Shown here: piece by piece, positions 24,801 to 32,503 of the stretch
Numbering within the stretch: position 1 is the first letter of the stretch
Layout: each line of letters opens with the position of its first letter
Virus record (IMG/VR): IMGVR_UViG_3300000117_000022
Span: 20,577-56,838 of that record
From: a virus
DNA: 36,262 nucleotides
Strand: one strand, 5' to 3'
Made by a program: the position numbers and the translations under genes
The notes under the pieces: model-generated
The model's database searches: none
Told to the model about the DNA's origin: nothing
The model's input: the letters and a program-made list of their open reading frames with translations, nothing else

Positions 24801-25398
24801 GACTGTTCTGCAAAGTTGCAAGGTCAATCGATGGCATAAAGTCTTTTTGGAAATACTGTAAAAACTCTTCTGTCGTTTCATCAATATCTGAATAGTCTAA
24901 TAATCTGTTGTTTGCAAGTATAGAGTTCTCTTTATAAGAACCAACTGTTCCTGTTTGATTAGAATCTCTTCCAGTGACCGTTTCTCCTTTTGAGAAACCA
25001 TTTCCTGAAACTGATTTTAGATAAAGTACATTATTATTAATGACTTCTATCTTTGCAACTGATTTACTTTTTGAACCAACAACATACTCCCCAATACTAA
25101 AGGGGTCTGCATTTGCATTTACATTTGTTGCAGTCTGTTCAAAAAGAATTTTTGAGGTGTCTTTATCGGGGGATGGTGAGACGGTGGCAGATTCTAAAAA
25201 AATAGAACCTGTACCGTCTTCGTTTGCGATACCATCTAAATCGCCCTGTGTTGTTAAGGTTAATACTTCTGCTTCTAAGAACTCAAAATACGATTTAAGA
25301 AATGATTCAAACGCAGGTGCTTCTGACTTCAAGTACTCGGGAAGTAATGAAGGAAGTCTGTATGAAAGTCTTTCCTTTAAAGTATGATTCTTAGACAC
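21874..25398 (-). CDS. Large baseplate structural protein in the gp7 position (1174 aa)
   Basis: It lies between gp6 and gp8, where T4 has gp7, and is of similar size (T4 gp7 about 1032), but I see no clear sequence match to T4 gp7. The N-terminus (YRLPSLLPEYLKSEAPAFES, FLKSYFEFLE) resembles the N-terminal region of other phage wedge proteins that starts 'LP..yP.Y...E...F..FL..Yye'. Residues 90-150 and about 580-620 carry the GFLVGESVTGGTSGATG module shared with gp53 and the 2201-residue protein. A GQTVFGGPG...IQVFVDGLEM module is present near residue 480. The C-terminal third contains several LLLEDG/ITEDG units (for example LLMEDGSLIELED, DDLLLEDGTGS). It is most likely a wedge component. 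Confidence 0.88.
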   Translation of the reverse strand: MSKNHTLKERLSYRLPSLLPEYLKSEAPAFESFLKSYFEFLEAEVLTLTTQGDLDGIANEDGTGSIFLESATVSPSPDKDTSKILFEQTATNVNANADPFSIGEYVVGSKSKSVAKIEVINNNVLYLKSVSGNGFSKGETVTGRDSNQTGTVGSYKENSILANNRLLDYSDIDETTEEFLQYFQKDFMPSIDLATLQNSRLTIKNITDLYKKKGTGESLQFLMRLLYAQDAEIRYPINETIHVSESGYSQQRRMRLTMTSGIPEANDKITQYAIDGKTITAQAIIENVYTDNSETGLYSLEIMNNHVGEFTKGSSVTILDRDGITALTATVNGIISDITVGSSTYVAHNDDGDILLEDGYGLLYETKLKPFGSLYTLNDKINIVGGKADTDTTECLSVVNGLHEGGITEILIETSGDDYSAGDLIIFEGGQGFGGEAIIGSINDTILLEQGTKDQNKPAVTEWEFTATSGQTVFGGPGSVDDKGDLVFFNDSAIQVFVDGLEMTRTTEFTSKNDRVTLVSGLNAGQVLNIYTEFNNIVYEDGSIINHETATGEIKSIKITSGGQYTSIPKVFPGGYIYFNDLSGFLVGESVTGGTSGATGIISSIDTKNRRLVVKRLPTDTGAFQNLELITGGSSETERNNTQVNITSGSGALMYAFSDTIGGVSSINIQDQGNMFDADGVVSTTSHHPMVISTPSATLTRDLTLTGVISGSTAKVVSYDIDRHILTYTSLVGDFFENEVVTYNASDSFKVLKSNKFDGRGLFNGEGIIEEQMVGDYGTIDASASRVQDGKFYQTHSYVVKVGESINKWRGIVKDLLHPAGHIFFGEVAIKNTIDTTVEDQVRFRPTVIIPTNAVLGVPTPFTNSMREIEIYTLSSEIDPVTIAELKDAGIPSIGTDPRTGGSITEPYTEYGDSSHRNRHININIIQSHALGTTQVGLHSHDGIPTVLSLDSADNGYLVRSTERRPADKGKIFQLWEAGEETLLMEDGSLIELEDTPNYLKFEPRLTENVYFQGTEGERIITEDGVDIINLEDASVPVHHVGYFVSERNLQIDGGIYFEDGDRIIGEDSTAFMQEGLSESGISSFVPLGSTYRTLNTITGQQVYDISYYLKDETDADDLLLEDGTGSMLSEESNPEGLRISDLETYFPNHYMSEFDSHERKRTNITFSAYIKSA

Positions 25399-25410
25399 TA
25401 GTTATTATCC

Positions 25411-25899
25411 TTATGTTATTGCAGGTCTTGATGCTGTTAATCCTGAATCTGCAATTACAAACCATGCAGTTCCTGACCAAAAACAAATAACTGCTTCACC
25501 AAGAGTTGAAAGAACGATTTGGTTTGAACCAGTCGCACTTGTACCCCATGAAGTTACAGTTATGTTTGCAACGAATGATGATGCAGGTTCAGTTGAAGCA
25601 TAAATTACTTTTAACTGACCAACGTCTGTTCCGTTGTCTAATGTGAAAGCGACATCTGCTGATGCACTTGAAAGGTCGATTGCAGTTGCAAAAGAACTTG
25701 CAAGGTTACTTGCAGTTGCAGTCAATGTTGTGATATCGTCAACTGCTAAGTGAGTTGGGATGTTTTCAAACATTTGACCGATAGTCATTTTCTTGTTGAC
25801 GGGTGTTCCGCCTGGGTTGTCTACAATATGTAGAAGGTCATCTGCACCGATATCTGAATCATTTACCTGTGTTAATGCACTTATTTTTTTATCTGCCAT
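25411..25899 (-). CDS. Small conserved virion structural protein (162 aa)
   Basis: The start MADKKISALTQVNDSDIGAD followed by DLLHIVDNPGGTPVNKKMTI is typical of a small structural protein in T4-like marine phages. After a linker comes a beta-rich domain (IDLSSASADVAFTLDNGTDV, GQLKVIYAST...ICFWSGTAWFVIAD). It sits between gp6 and the 1174-residue protein, with 12 bases to the next gene. TAGGAG precedes the ATG by 11 bases, and a hairpin in the 84-base gap upstream may separate it from gp6. Probably a baseplate-associated component; the exact role is not known. Confidence 0.85.
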   Translation of the reverse strand: MADKKISALTQVNDSDIGADDLLHIVDNPGGTPVNKKMTIGQMFENIPTHLAVDDITTLTATASNLASSFATAIDLSSASADVAFTLDNGTDVGQLKVIYASTEPASSFVANITVTSWGTSATGSNQIVLSTLGEAVICFWSGTAWFVIADSGLTASRPAIT

Positions 25900-25940
25900 T
25901 TTAGTTTACTCCTATAAAAACCAAGTTAATGGAATGCTAC

Positions 25941-25967
25941 TCTAAGCACTGAACCTACAGTCTTAGA
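25941..25967 (-). other. RNA hairpin between gp6 and the 162-aa gene
   Basis: TCTAAG/CTTAGA (6 bp) extended by ACTG/CAGT (4 bp) with one bulged base and a 6-base loop. There is no T-run, so it may be a processing or stability element rather than a terminator. Confidence 0.5.
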
Positions 25968-25983
25968 CCACGTTATACATAAA

Positions 25984-27855
25984 TTAATATGTTGATGTAG
26001 ATGTTGAAGAATATCCAACACCTGCACTACTTTCACCACTTGCGATGGTGTCTACTTCTGCCTTAACCGAGATATCAGAACTAGAGATATCAATTAAGAT
26101 TCCTCTTGTCGCAACAACATCATTACTGCTCGGTATTAAGGTGAAATCAATCGTACTATCTACATTAACTGTTGAGGTTATGTTGATGGCATTGATTGAT
26201 ATAACTCCTGTTGAATAATTTACTATACCAGCAAAATTATCCGTATAAATTCTTGTTGCACCTGATAGGTAGAATCTTCTCAAGTTTCCTGACCCATCAT
26301 CATCAAAGTACTGAATGTTGGTTGCATCACCTTGGACATAGAATCCAGTTGATGAAGTTATCCCTCCATTTACTTTGTTGTATCCAGTAGTTGGATTATA
26401 TAATCCATTACCAGTTGTTAATGAGTATCCTATTAGTTGTGATACCTTTGTTGCTAAACTCTTTTTCAATCTTATGTTTGTTGTGTTAGAAAGGATAGAA
26501 CCTTCTGCATCATCAATTGCTTTGATTAGATTTGAATGTCTGAATATAGAATCAAAGTTAGTTAAGTTGTCTCTATCAAAATTATTAATTGTTAACTCTA
26601 CTAAGGTTTCTAACTCTCCTTCTGAAAGAGTTGTTGCTCTTGCATTGTATTTGAATGTTGTTGAGATAAGAACCTTAACAATTTCTGCATCTATAATCTC
26701 GGGTCTCACTGTTAGCATATTGAGAGAATTTAATTTACCTTTGATTGCAGTCTTCTCTGTCTCTGATAAGTAATCAGAGTTTAACGGTTTAATTGCAAGA
26801 AATACTTTACCATATTCGGGTGGAGTATTATCTTCACCACCCCACACTGCAACTGCATCTGCGTTCGGGTAATACTCACTGACCTTTGCTTTGTAGTCAT
26901 TCAGTGTTACCAGTCTGTTTTGTGAAGTGTAAAACTTTGTTGCTTTAAATTTGATGGACTCTATACTTTCTTTCTCTGCACCACCATTTGAAACTGCAGT
27001 AGTCGTGATAGTAGAGTCGGTGTATCCATTAATAGAACTTTCTAATACAAAGTCTTTTGAACCATCACAATGGATATCATCAACTATGATATAAGTAACA
27101 GTAATAACATCACCGTCAAGCAACTGTTTACCTAACACACCATCTCCAAAATAGATTTCAACAAATCCTTCTTCATTTTCCTGTACATAATATGCTTTAG
27201 AAGTTGTGGTGATATTAGACACATCTGTTGAAAGTGTATAAGTGTCTGTTGTTCCAGCAGAGTTTACAGAAACATTGAGTTGTGTTCTGTCCACTCTTTC
27301 ATTTGATAATACAAATTTTGGATTTGGTATTTGTCCATCAAACACAAATTGGTCTGTTGCATATGTTCCTTGTATAATAGGAACACTAGAGTAGGTATAT
27401 GTTGTTCCATTTTGTGTTGGATTTACTGTATTAGGAACTACGAACTCATATGTCAATCCATCAAATACTGTTGAGAGTCTAGTTCCCCTTGTCATTGCCA
27501 TTTCACTAACTGTCGGGTAAGTTCCATCTGCATTTCTAACATTTTTTAGTGAAACATCAATAGTAGCACTAGATGCCTTTTCAGATGCAGGAACAAATCC
27601 TAAATCTTTTGCACGAGATACTACATTCTTTCTCATTTGTGCAGAGTCTAAAAACAACTCTGACCCTGCAATGTTTGTGTTGATTGCACCAATGTGTGAT
27701 GAGTATGCAAGAAGGTCTATTAACACTGACATGGTTGAACCTTCAAAGTCATAATCCTTTAAATGGTCTTGTCCTTGTAGATAGGATTTAAGATTATCTG
27801 CTATGTTTTCGAAATCTAAATCGGTAATGTTTATTTGTGAACTCTTAATTGCCAT
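25984..27855 (-). CDS. gp6: Baseplate wedge protein gp6
   Basis: The protein of 623 residues is close to T4 gp6 (about 660) and is encoded directly after gp25, the T4 order. The start FENIADNLKSYLQGQDHLKD, YDFEGSTMSVLIDLLAYSSH, IGAINTNIAGSELFLDSAQM is characteristic of gp6 and of the related baseplate J family. VSRAKDLGFVPASEKASSAT follows, as does a YVQENEEGFVEIYFGDGVLG motif near residue 225. gp6 forms the ring that joins wedges around the hub. The C-terminal part beyond about residue 470 (TGLYNPTTGYNKVNGGITSS type) is beta-rich. The ATG overlaps the gp25 stop by one base (TAATG). Confidence 0.92.
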   Translation of the reverse strand: MAIKSSQINITDLDFENIADNLKSYLQGQDHLKDYDFEGSTMSVLIDLLAYSSHIGAINTNIAGSELFLDSAQMRKNVVSRAKDLGFVPASEKASSATIDVSLKNVRNADGTYPTVSEMAMTRGTRLSTVFDGLTYEFVVPNTVNPTQNGTTYTYSSVPIIQGTYATDQFVFDGQIPNPKFVLSNERVDRTQLNVSVNSAGTTDTYTLSTDVSNITTTSKAYYVQENEEGFVEIYFGDGVLGKQLLDGDVITVTYIIVDDIHCDGSKDFVLESSINGYTDSTITTTAVSNGGAEKESIESIKFKATKFYTSQNRLVTLNDYKAKVSEYYPNADAVAVWGGEDNTPPEYGKVFLAIKPLNSDYLSETEKTAIKGKLNSLNMLTVRPEIIDAEIVKVLISTTFKYNARATTLSEGELETLVELTINNFDRDNLTNFDSIFRHSNLIKAIDDAEGSILSNTTNIRLKKSLATKVSQLIGYSLTTGNGLYNPTTGYNKVNGGITSSTGFYVQGDATNIQYFDDDGSGNLRRFYLSGATRIYTDNFAGIVNYSTGVISINAINITSTVNVDSTIDFTLIPSSNDVVATRGILIDISSSDISVKAEVDTIASGESSAGVGYSSTSTSTY

Positions 27856-28274
27856 TATCTTGCCCTTGTTATTTTGAAATCTACTTCTTGTTTTCTTTCT
27901 GTATTTTTAATAGTGTAAAAGACTTGCATGTTAACTGCATTTGTATCGGTATCTCCGACTCTTACTTGTATGTTGGAAATTCTAGGTTCAAATGTTTCTA
28001 ACATATCTACTATTCTTTTTTCAACCTTTCTTATCTTTCTTGCAGTATTCAATTCAAATAGTAAATCTCTTATAGAACCACCAAACCCTGGCTTGAATGG
28101 TCTTTCATAGTTGTTTGTTAATATGATATTCTTAACTGCTCTCTTAACTGCTTCGATATCACTTCTAGTTGTAACATCTCCAGTTATTGGATGTGCTTTA
28201 AAGAGTAAATCCAAGTCTCTATAATTGTTTTTGGTTGCAACTACCTTTGCATTGTTTACTACGTCTATTGCCAT
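27855..28274 (-). CDS. gp25: Baseplate wedge protein gp25
   Basis: At 139 residues it is the size of T4 gp25 (132). It has the core pattern of the gp25/GpW family: TRSDIEAVKRAVKNIILTNN, YERPFKPGFGGSIRDLLFEL, then METFEPR-type sequence MLETFEPRISNIQV, where EPR is the conserved motif of this sheath-attaching wedge protein. It ends with a beta hairpin (QVFYTIKNTERKQEVDFKI). It is translated immediately before gp6, whose ATG overlaps its stop. An exact TATAAATA ends 5 bases before the ATG and no Shine-Dalgarno is visible, so a leaderless mRNA is predicted in addition to readthrough from upstream. Confidence 0.95.
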   Translation of the reverse strand: MAIDVVNNAKVVATKNNYRDLDLLFKAHPITGDVTTRSDIEAVKRAVKNIILTNNYERPFKPGFGGSIRDLLFELNTARKIRKVEKRIVDMLETFEPRISNIQVRVGDTDTNAVNMQVFYTIKNTERKQEVDFKITRAR

Positions 28275-28279
28275 AATAC

Positions 28280-28287
28280 TATTTATA
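28280..28287 (-). promoter_or_regulatory. Late promoter abutting the gp25 start (TATAAATA)
   Basis: TATAAATA-GTATT-ATG on the minus strand. The TAA stop of the upstream gene (28283-28285) lies inside the octamer. With T4 spacing the first transcribed base is the A of the gp25 ATG. Confidence 0.72.
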
Positions 28288-29365
28288 CACTCTTAGGAAC
28301 TGTTATGTCGATTGATTGAGGAAAACCTATAAGTTTTAACAAATCACAAAATGTTAAGTTGATAAAATCAAATATTTTACCAAGTCCTATTGCTTTAAAG
28401 AACTTTTCTACAATTTCTACCCACTCTAAGAGCAGTTTCTTCTTCCAGTTGATTTTAAAATCTCTAAAGTCTGAAATCATTTCGTTAATCTTATCATCTA
28501 AAGATTGAACACTTAACTCAATGTCTCCACCTGTAATATCAGAGAGACTAAACCCTGCTATAGATAGACTTTCAAGTTTCTTTTTGATATACTCTCTATA
28601 TTCTTTAGACCCTTTACCATACTTTGCTTCTGCTTGAGTCTTCCATTCTTGTATCTTTGCACCTAAATCAAACTCAAATATGTCGGGTATACTTGGAAGA
28701 CCTAATGCATCCCATATCTCTTTGAATTTCTTTATGAGTTTCTCTCCTAACTTGAATAAAGAGTTAGACACCCAATCCATGATTTCACTTTTTAGATACT
28801 TCCATGTAACTTTTGCTTTCCACTCATCACACTCTATACCAAAGTCTCCATCAAAACATTTATACTCATCAGGAATCAATGCATAGAACTTATCAATGTC
28901 TTCTGCAATTTGGTCTTTGATATCTTTCTGTTCTTTTTTAGTTAAGATTTTAAGTACGTCTATTTCTATTCCTAAAATATTAACCTCAAAAGATACTGGA
29001 ATTATATTTCCTATTAGTTCCATAATCTTCACTGGAACATAGATGTGAAACTCCTGTAGCATTTCTTCTACAGCTTCTCTTGCTTCTTTACCCCAATTAC
29101 GAACTGTTCCTTTCTCCCAATAAGGAGAAGAAATATCTGCAAGTTTATCCATAAAGTCTTCTACATCTTTGATAACTTTTTCTATATCTTCTTTTGCATC
29201 TGCACTTATCTCATCTGCATGAGTGACAAGATATACTTTTAGTTGACTGGGTATGTCTCCAATCTTTGCAATACTATTTGTTAAGTCTGCCTTAGTTGGT
29301 AGATTAATAACTGTACCATCGGGACATGGAAATGTACTGGGTATTGTAGGTAGGGTTGTTGCCAT
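28283..29365 (-). CDS. Helical virion-cluster protein of unknown function (360 aa)
   Basis: The N-terminus is MATTLPTIPSTFPCPDGTVI; the rest is mostly charged helix with many K/E/D residues (ISADAKEDIEKVIKDVEDFM, YWEKGTVRNWGKEAREAVEE). A central region (IIPVSFEVNILGIEIDVLKI) is more hydrophobic but not a clear membrane segment. The C-terminal part (FFKAIGLGKIFDFINLTF) is amphipathic. T4 has no obvious counterpart at this position, although a protein of this type lies between gp5 and gp25 in related marine phages. It is translated from an ATG overlapping the gp5 stop. A baseplate structural or assembly role is likely from its neighbours. Confidence 0.85.
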   Translation of the reverse strand: MATTLPTIPSTFPCPDGTVINLPTKADLTNSIAKIGDIPSQLKVYLVTHADEISADAKEDIEKVIKDVEDFMDKLADISSPYWEKGTVRNWGKEAREAVEEMLQEFHIYVPVKIMELIGNIIPVSFEVNILGIEIDVLKILTKKEQKDIKDQIAEDIDKFYALIPDEYKCFDGDFGIECDEWKAKVTWKYLKSEIMDWVSNSLFKLGEKLIKKFKEIWDALGLPSIPDIFEFDLGAKIQEWKTQAEAKYGKGSKEYREYIKKKLESLSIAGFSLSDITGGDIELSVQSLDDKINEMISDFRDFKINWKKKLLLEWVEIVEKFFKAIGLGKIFDFINLTFCDLLKLIGFPQSIDITVPKSV

Positions 29366-30345
29366 TATGAGTTCAACTTAATAACTGTACCATCTAAACT
29401 TATTTGTGGTGCAACGACTGATAGATTTCCTGTAGATTCAATATCAGTTTTACCACCGACTGTAATCTTAGCATCTCCACCAATTGTAATGTTTACTTTC
29501 CCACCAACATACACTTCGTCATCTTTACACACTACAGTGTAATTGTCATTTACAACTCTAGTCACCTGACTTCCATCAGGATGAATTTCATGGAAGGTTC
29601 CTGAACGGTGTTCCACTGCTATTCTTTCTACACCTAGTGTATCATCAATCTCTAATACATGACCTGATTCAGATTCTAAAACTTTGTTGTAAGGATAAAC
29701 TGGTTTTGCTTTTGATGGAATACCATTTGCACTACTAGTGTCTCTTGAAGTGTAATCACCCTCACCTCTTGCAAACTTGGATAGGTCTGAATCTTCTATG
29801 TATAATGGATACTTTGGAAGTTCAGTGACTGTTGGATTTGTAGTTTTAGAACCTGTGCCATCATAATTGATTTCAAGTGTTTCGGGTTTAGTTGGTGCAG
29901 TGTCTAGTGCAGTGGTTAACCCAAACCCTCTTCTTGCATCTTGTTTTGGATTCGGCCCATCAGGTGTTCCTTCATAACCTGCAACGGTTAATTCTCTTGG
30001 GTCATTAAAACCTGTCTTAACTTTTCGTTCTATAAGTTTCTTATCGACCCCTTCCTTATAACCTGCTTGTGGAATACCTGCAGCTGTCCCTATAATAACT
30101 GGTTGTTGACACGTATCTCCATCTCTAAAGAAACCAAATACTGTAGAACCTTCCACAAGTCCGTGTTGTGTCCCAAAACCCGATAACCCTGCAGAGGTAG
30201 TCGGTAGTAACACTTGAGCCCATGGAAGGTCGGGTGTAGCAATAAGTTGTTTGTTTGCAGTATGGATACCATGACAACGAACTCTGACTCTACCAATCTT
30301 AAGAGGGTCTTGTCTATCTTCAACTATACCATAAAAGGTTTTCAT
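29365..30345 (-). CDS. gp5: Baseplate hub spike gp5, without lysozyme domain
   Basis: Residues 1-95 are an OB-fold of the gp5/VgrG type (MKTFYGIVEDRQDPLKIGRV, RVRCHGIHT, then LPWAQVLLPTTSAGLSGFGT, VFGFFRDGDTCQQPVIIGT). A linker and the segment NKVLESESGHVLEIDDT with HRSGTFHEIHPDGSQ follow, as in VgrG and other gp5 proteins. The C-terminal 60 residues are short repeats (VGGKVNITIGGDAKITVGGK) expected to form the beta-helical needle. T4 gp5 (575 residues) has a lysozyme domain between OB-fold and needle; here the total is 326 and no lysozyme motif is visible. Its ATG overlaps the stop of the gp27-like gene by one base, which suits a gp27-gp5 hub complex. Confidence 0.92.
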   Translation of the reverse strand: MKTFYGIVEDRQDPLKIGRVRVRCHGIHTANKQLIATPDLPWAQVLLPTTSAGLSGFGTQHGLVEGSTVFGFFRDGDTCQQPVIIGTAAGIPQAGYKEGVDKKLIERKVKTGFNDPRELTVAGYEGTPDGPNPKQDARRGFGLTTALDTAPTKPETLEINYDGTGSKTTNPTVTELPKYPLYIEDSDLSKFARGEGDYTSRDTSSANGIPSKAKPVYPYNKVLESESGHVLEIDDTLGVERIAVEHRSGTFHEIHPDGSQVTRVVNDNYTVVCKDDEVYVGGKVNITIGGDAKITVGGKTDIESTGNLSVVAPQISLDGTVIKLNS

Positions 30346-31796
30346 TATATACTCCTAGGAATTGTTTCTGTCACTTCTGCACTTTCTATATCCATTGCAT
30401 AACTTTCTTTAACACATTCTAAATAACAAACACCTCTATTATGAATAGGGTCTGCATTGATACATAAATCTATTATTAAATATCTATTATCATTTAGGTT
30501 GTCTTTTGTTGATTGCTTAGATTGTTGAGATTCGGGTTCAGGTATGTTTAACCTTATAATTTGACCAACTGTCAAATCTGTTCTTAAAGGTACGGTAACA
30601 ACAATACGGTGTTGTTGTAGTGTTTCTAATAAACCTTTCCTTTCTAGTACTGCATTATCTCTGATAATATCTGCTTGAAATGTTTCGTTATCTGATAAGT
30701 TTTTTGCATTATCAAAGTCATGTGCATTACTATAGTCATAATACACTACACTTTCAAATGCCTTATTCATTGAGAGATGGTTTGTAAACTCTTTCGAATC
30801 TGCTGGTGTGAAATCATCTTTTAGTACATCTGCAGTATTTGTCTGTTCTTCAATGTTTGTTCTTATCAAAGGGAATCCTGAAACATGTTGTCCTCTTTTA
30901 AATGTTTCATCCATATCATATACAATATCAGATTCTAGTTTTCTTATAGGGTCATATACTTTCATTGACGATGCATATGCACCATTCATAACACCTCTAA
31001 GTGTATCAAACTGAGCTGGTTTTTCTACATGCATGATTTCAGTATTCAGACCACTGTAATCATTAATATCTAAATCTTTAGTATCTATATTTGCATTTCT
31101 CGGTTTGTATGAGAATACTAATGGGAACTCCATTGAGAACATTGTGTCTATACTTGTAAATCTAAATCCACCGTTGATTGTCTGAAAGAAGAACATACCA
31201 TTTTTCCATGACTGTTCTCCTCCACCAACAGATGCTTCTGATACTATGTGGTCTGTAAGTTCTGCAACTGACCAATTAGGACAAATGAATTGCATCTTGT
31301 CGGGACTTGTCTCTTCCCATGACTCAATTTCATTTGGTTTGATATTAACACCTTTAGGGTCTTGTAATACTTGATATAGCATATCAGTATAAGAACCCCT
31401 TAAAGTTTGACTTATTCTAGTTGTCCTTGCAGAAAACATTCTTGGGTCACAGAACTTTAATTGATATGTTAGTGTATTATTCAATGGTCTCTGTATGTTA
31501 ACAACTTTATAAATTCTAAATGTTTTCTCAATTGAAAACTCATTTGAAGATAGGTCTGCAACTCCTTCTTTCTGTCTCATACGAATTGTTAAACTTTCTT
31601 GACCTGTAAATTTAAAGTTCTTTAATAAGTTGAGTCCGTCTAAAACAGACACATCACCCGTGACAAATTTACTATAAATGGATTCATATAATCTAAGGTT
31701 GATTGCTAAATCTGTAGATAGGTCTACTGACTCCTTTTCAGAGTTTACAATAGTTAAAGATTCTAATTGAAATTCACCTGATTGAAAATTACTCAT
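30345..31796 (-). CDS. gp27: Baseplate hub protein, gp27-like
   Basis: The order of elements agrees with hub proteins of the gp27/gpD type. There is an N-terminal barrel (LRLYESIYSKFVTGDVSVLD, LTIRMRQKEG), a second strand set (FRIYKVVNIQRPLNNTLTYQ, LKFCDPRMFSART), and a helical part (LRGSYTDMLYQVLQDP). WSVAELTDHIVSEASVG then reads like the stalk segment, followed by FFFQTINGGFRFTSIDTMFS. The C-terminal barrel is VPLRTDLTVGQIIRLNIPEP with YLIIDLCINADPIHN. At 483 residues it is longer than T4 gp27 (391). The gene ends one base inside the gp5 start, consistent with the gp27-gp5 hub. Identity with T4 is low, so the name rests on fold pattern and position. Confidence 0.75.
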   Translation of the reverse strand: MSNFQSGEFQLESLTIVNSEKESVDLSTDLAINLRLYESIYSKFVTGDVSVLDGLNLLKNFKFTGQESLTIRMRQKEGVADLSSNEFSIEKTFRIYKVVNIQRPLNNTLTYQLKFCDPRMFSARTTRISQTLRGSYTDMLYQVLQDPKGVNIKPNEIESWEETSPDKMQFICPNWSVAELTDHIVSEASVGGGEQSWKNGMFFFQTINGGFRFTSIDTMFSMEFPLVFSYKPRNANIDTKDLDINDYSGLNTEIMHVEKPAQFDTLRGVMNGAYASSMKVYDPIRKLESDIVYDMDETFKRGQHVSGFPLIRTNIEEQTNTADVLKDDFTPADSKEFTNHLSMNKAFESVVYYDYSNAHDFDNAKNLSDNETFQADIIRDNAVLERKGLLETLQQHRIVVTVPLRTDLTVGQIIRLNIPEPESQQSKQSTKDNLNDNRYLIIDLCINADPIHNRGVCYLECVKESYAMDIESAEVTETIPRSI

Positions 31797-32503
31797 TATG
31801 ACATCACACGTTCAAATTCTGATACTACTCTTTTAATCCTTTCGGGTTTAATAATTTTTATTATTCTTCTTGATTCATTCTTTGCCCACTCATCATCATA
31901 GTGAGAAACTTGATTCCAACCACTTCCACCATAATTTCTTTTGATGCCATCTGCATTCTCATAATATGCAACATCATCTTTATGGTCTACTACAGACTGA
32001 ACTGTAAATGACTTACCACTCCTAGAACCTGTTACAACATCTCCAGTTGAGAATAGACCACTGACAGTAAGTCGTTTCCCAGCACCATCAACTTCTAATA
32101 CATTACCACTAGTACCTGTATTAGATGTTATCCTTTCTCCAACAAGAAATTTAGAATCAGATGTTATGATATCAGATATTTCTGTTGCAGTAAGTGATTG
32201 ACCCTCAAACACTTCTTCTATGTAATTGTTAAATGTTTCAGAGTCCATATGCCAATCATAATAGTTTTCCAATTCATTGACTAAGAAAAATGTCCAATGT
32301 AATTGTGAGTCTCCATAGAGTTTAGATGCTATTGCATCAGGTCTTTCTCCATCTAAGATTTCATATTTTGCATACTCGATATAACTATTGACTGATTCTC
32401 TTTCTATAATAGATTTTCTAAAGAAATCTTTTATAGTAATTATCTTACCAGTGTTTAAGGTGTATTGTATTTCGGGAAAATTACTAAAATATTTATTTGA
32501 CAT
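31796..32503 (-). CDS. gp53: Baseplate wedge protein gp53 with an inserted module
   Basis: Residues 1-90 carry the gp53 pattern: FSNFPEIQYTL, IKDFFRKSI, then GERPDAIASKLYGDSQLHWT and FFLVNELENYYDWHM, matching T4 RPEELANAIYGNPQLYW. The C-terminal part WAKNESRRIIKIIKPERIKR corresponds to T4 LRQIKIIAKSDINSF. Between them, residues about 117-172 (SKFLVGERITSNTGTSGN, GLFSTGDVVTGSRSGKSFTV) form an insert absent from T4 but found in the large 1174- and 2201-residue proteins. gp53 is needed for wedge assembly in T4. Its ATG overlaps the gp48 stop by one base. Confidence 0.9.
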   Translation of the reverse strand: MSNKYFSNFPEIQYTLNTGKIITIKDFFRKSIIERESVNSYIEYAKYEILDGERPDAIASKLYGDSQLHWTFFLVNELENYYDWHMDSETFNNYIEEVFEGQSLTATEISDIITSDSKFLVGERITSNTGTSGNVLEVDGAGKRLTVSGLFSTGDVVTGSRSGKSFTVQSVVDHKDDVAYYENADGIKRNYGGSGWNQVSHYDDEWAKNESRRIIKIIKPERIKRVVSEFERVMS

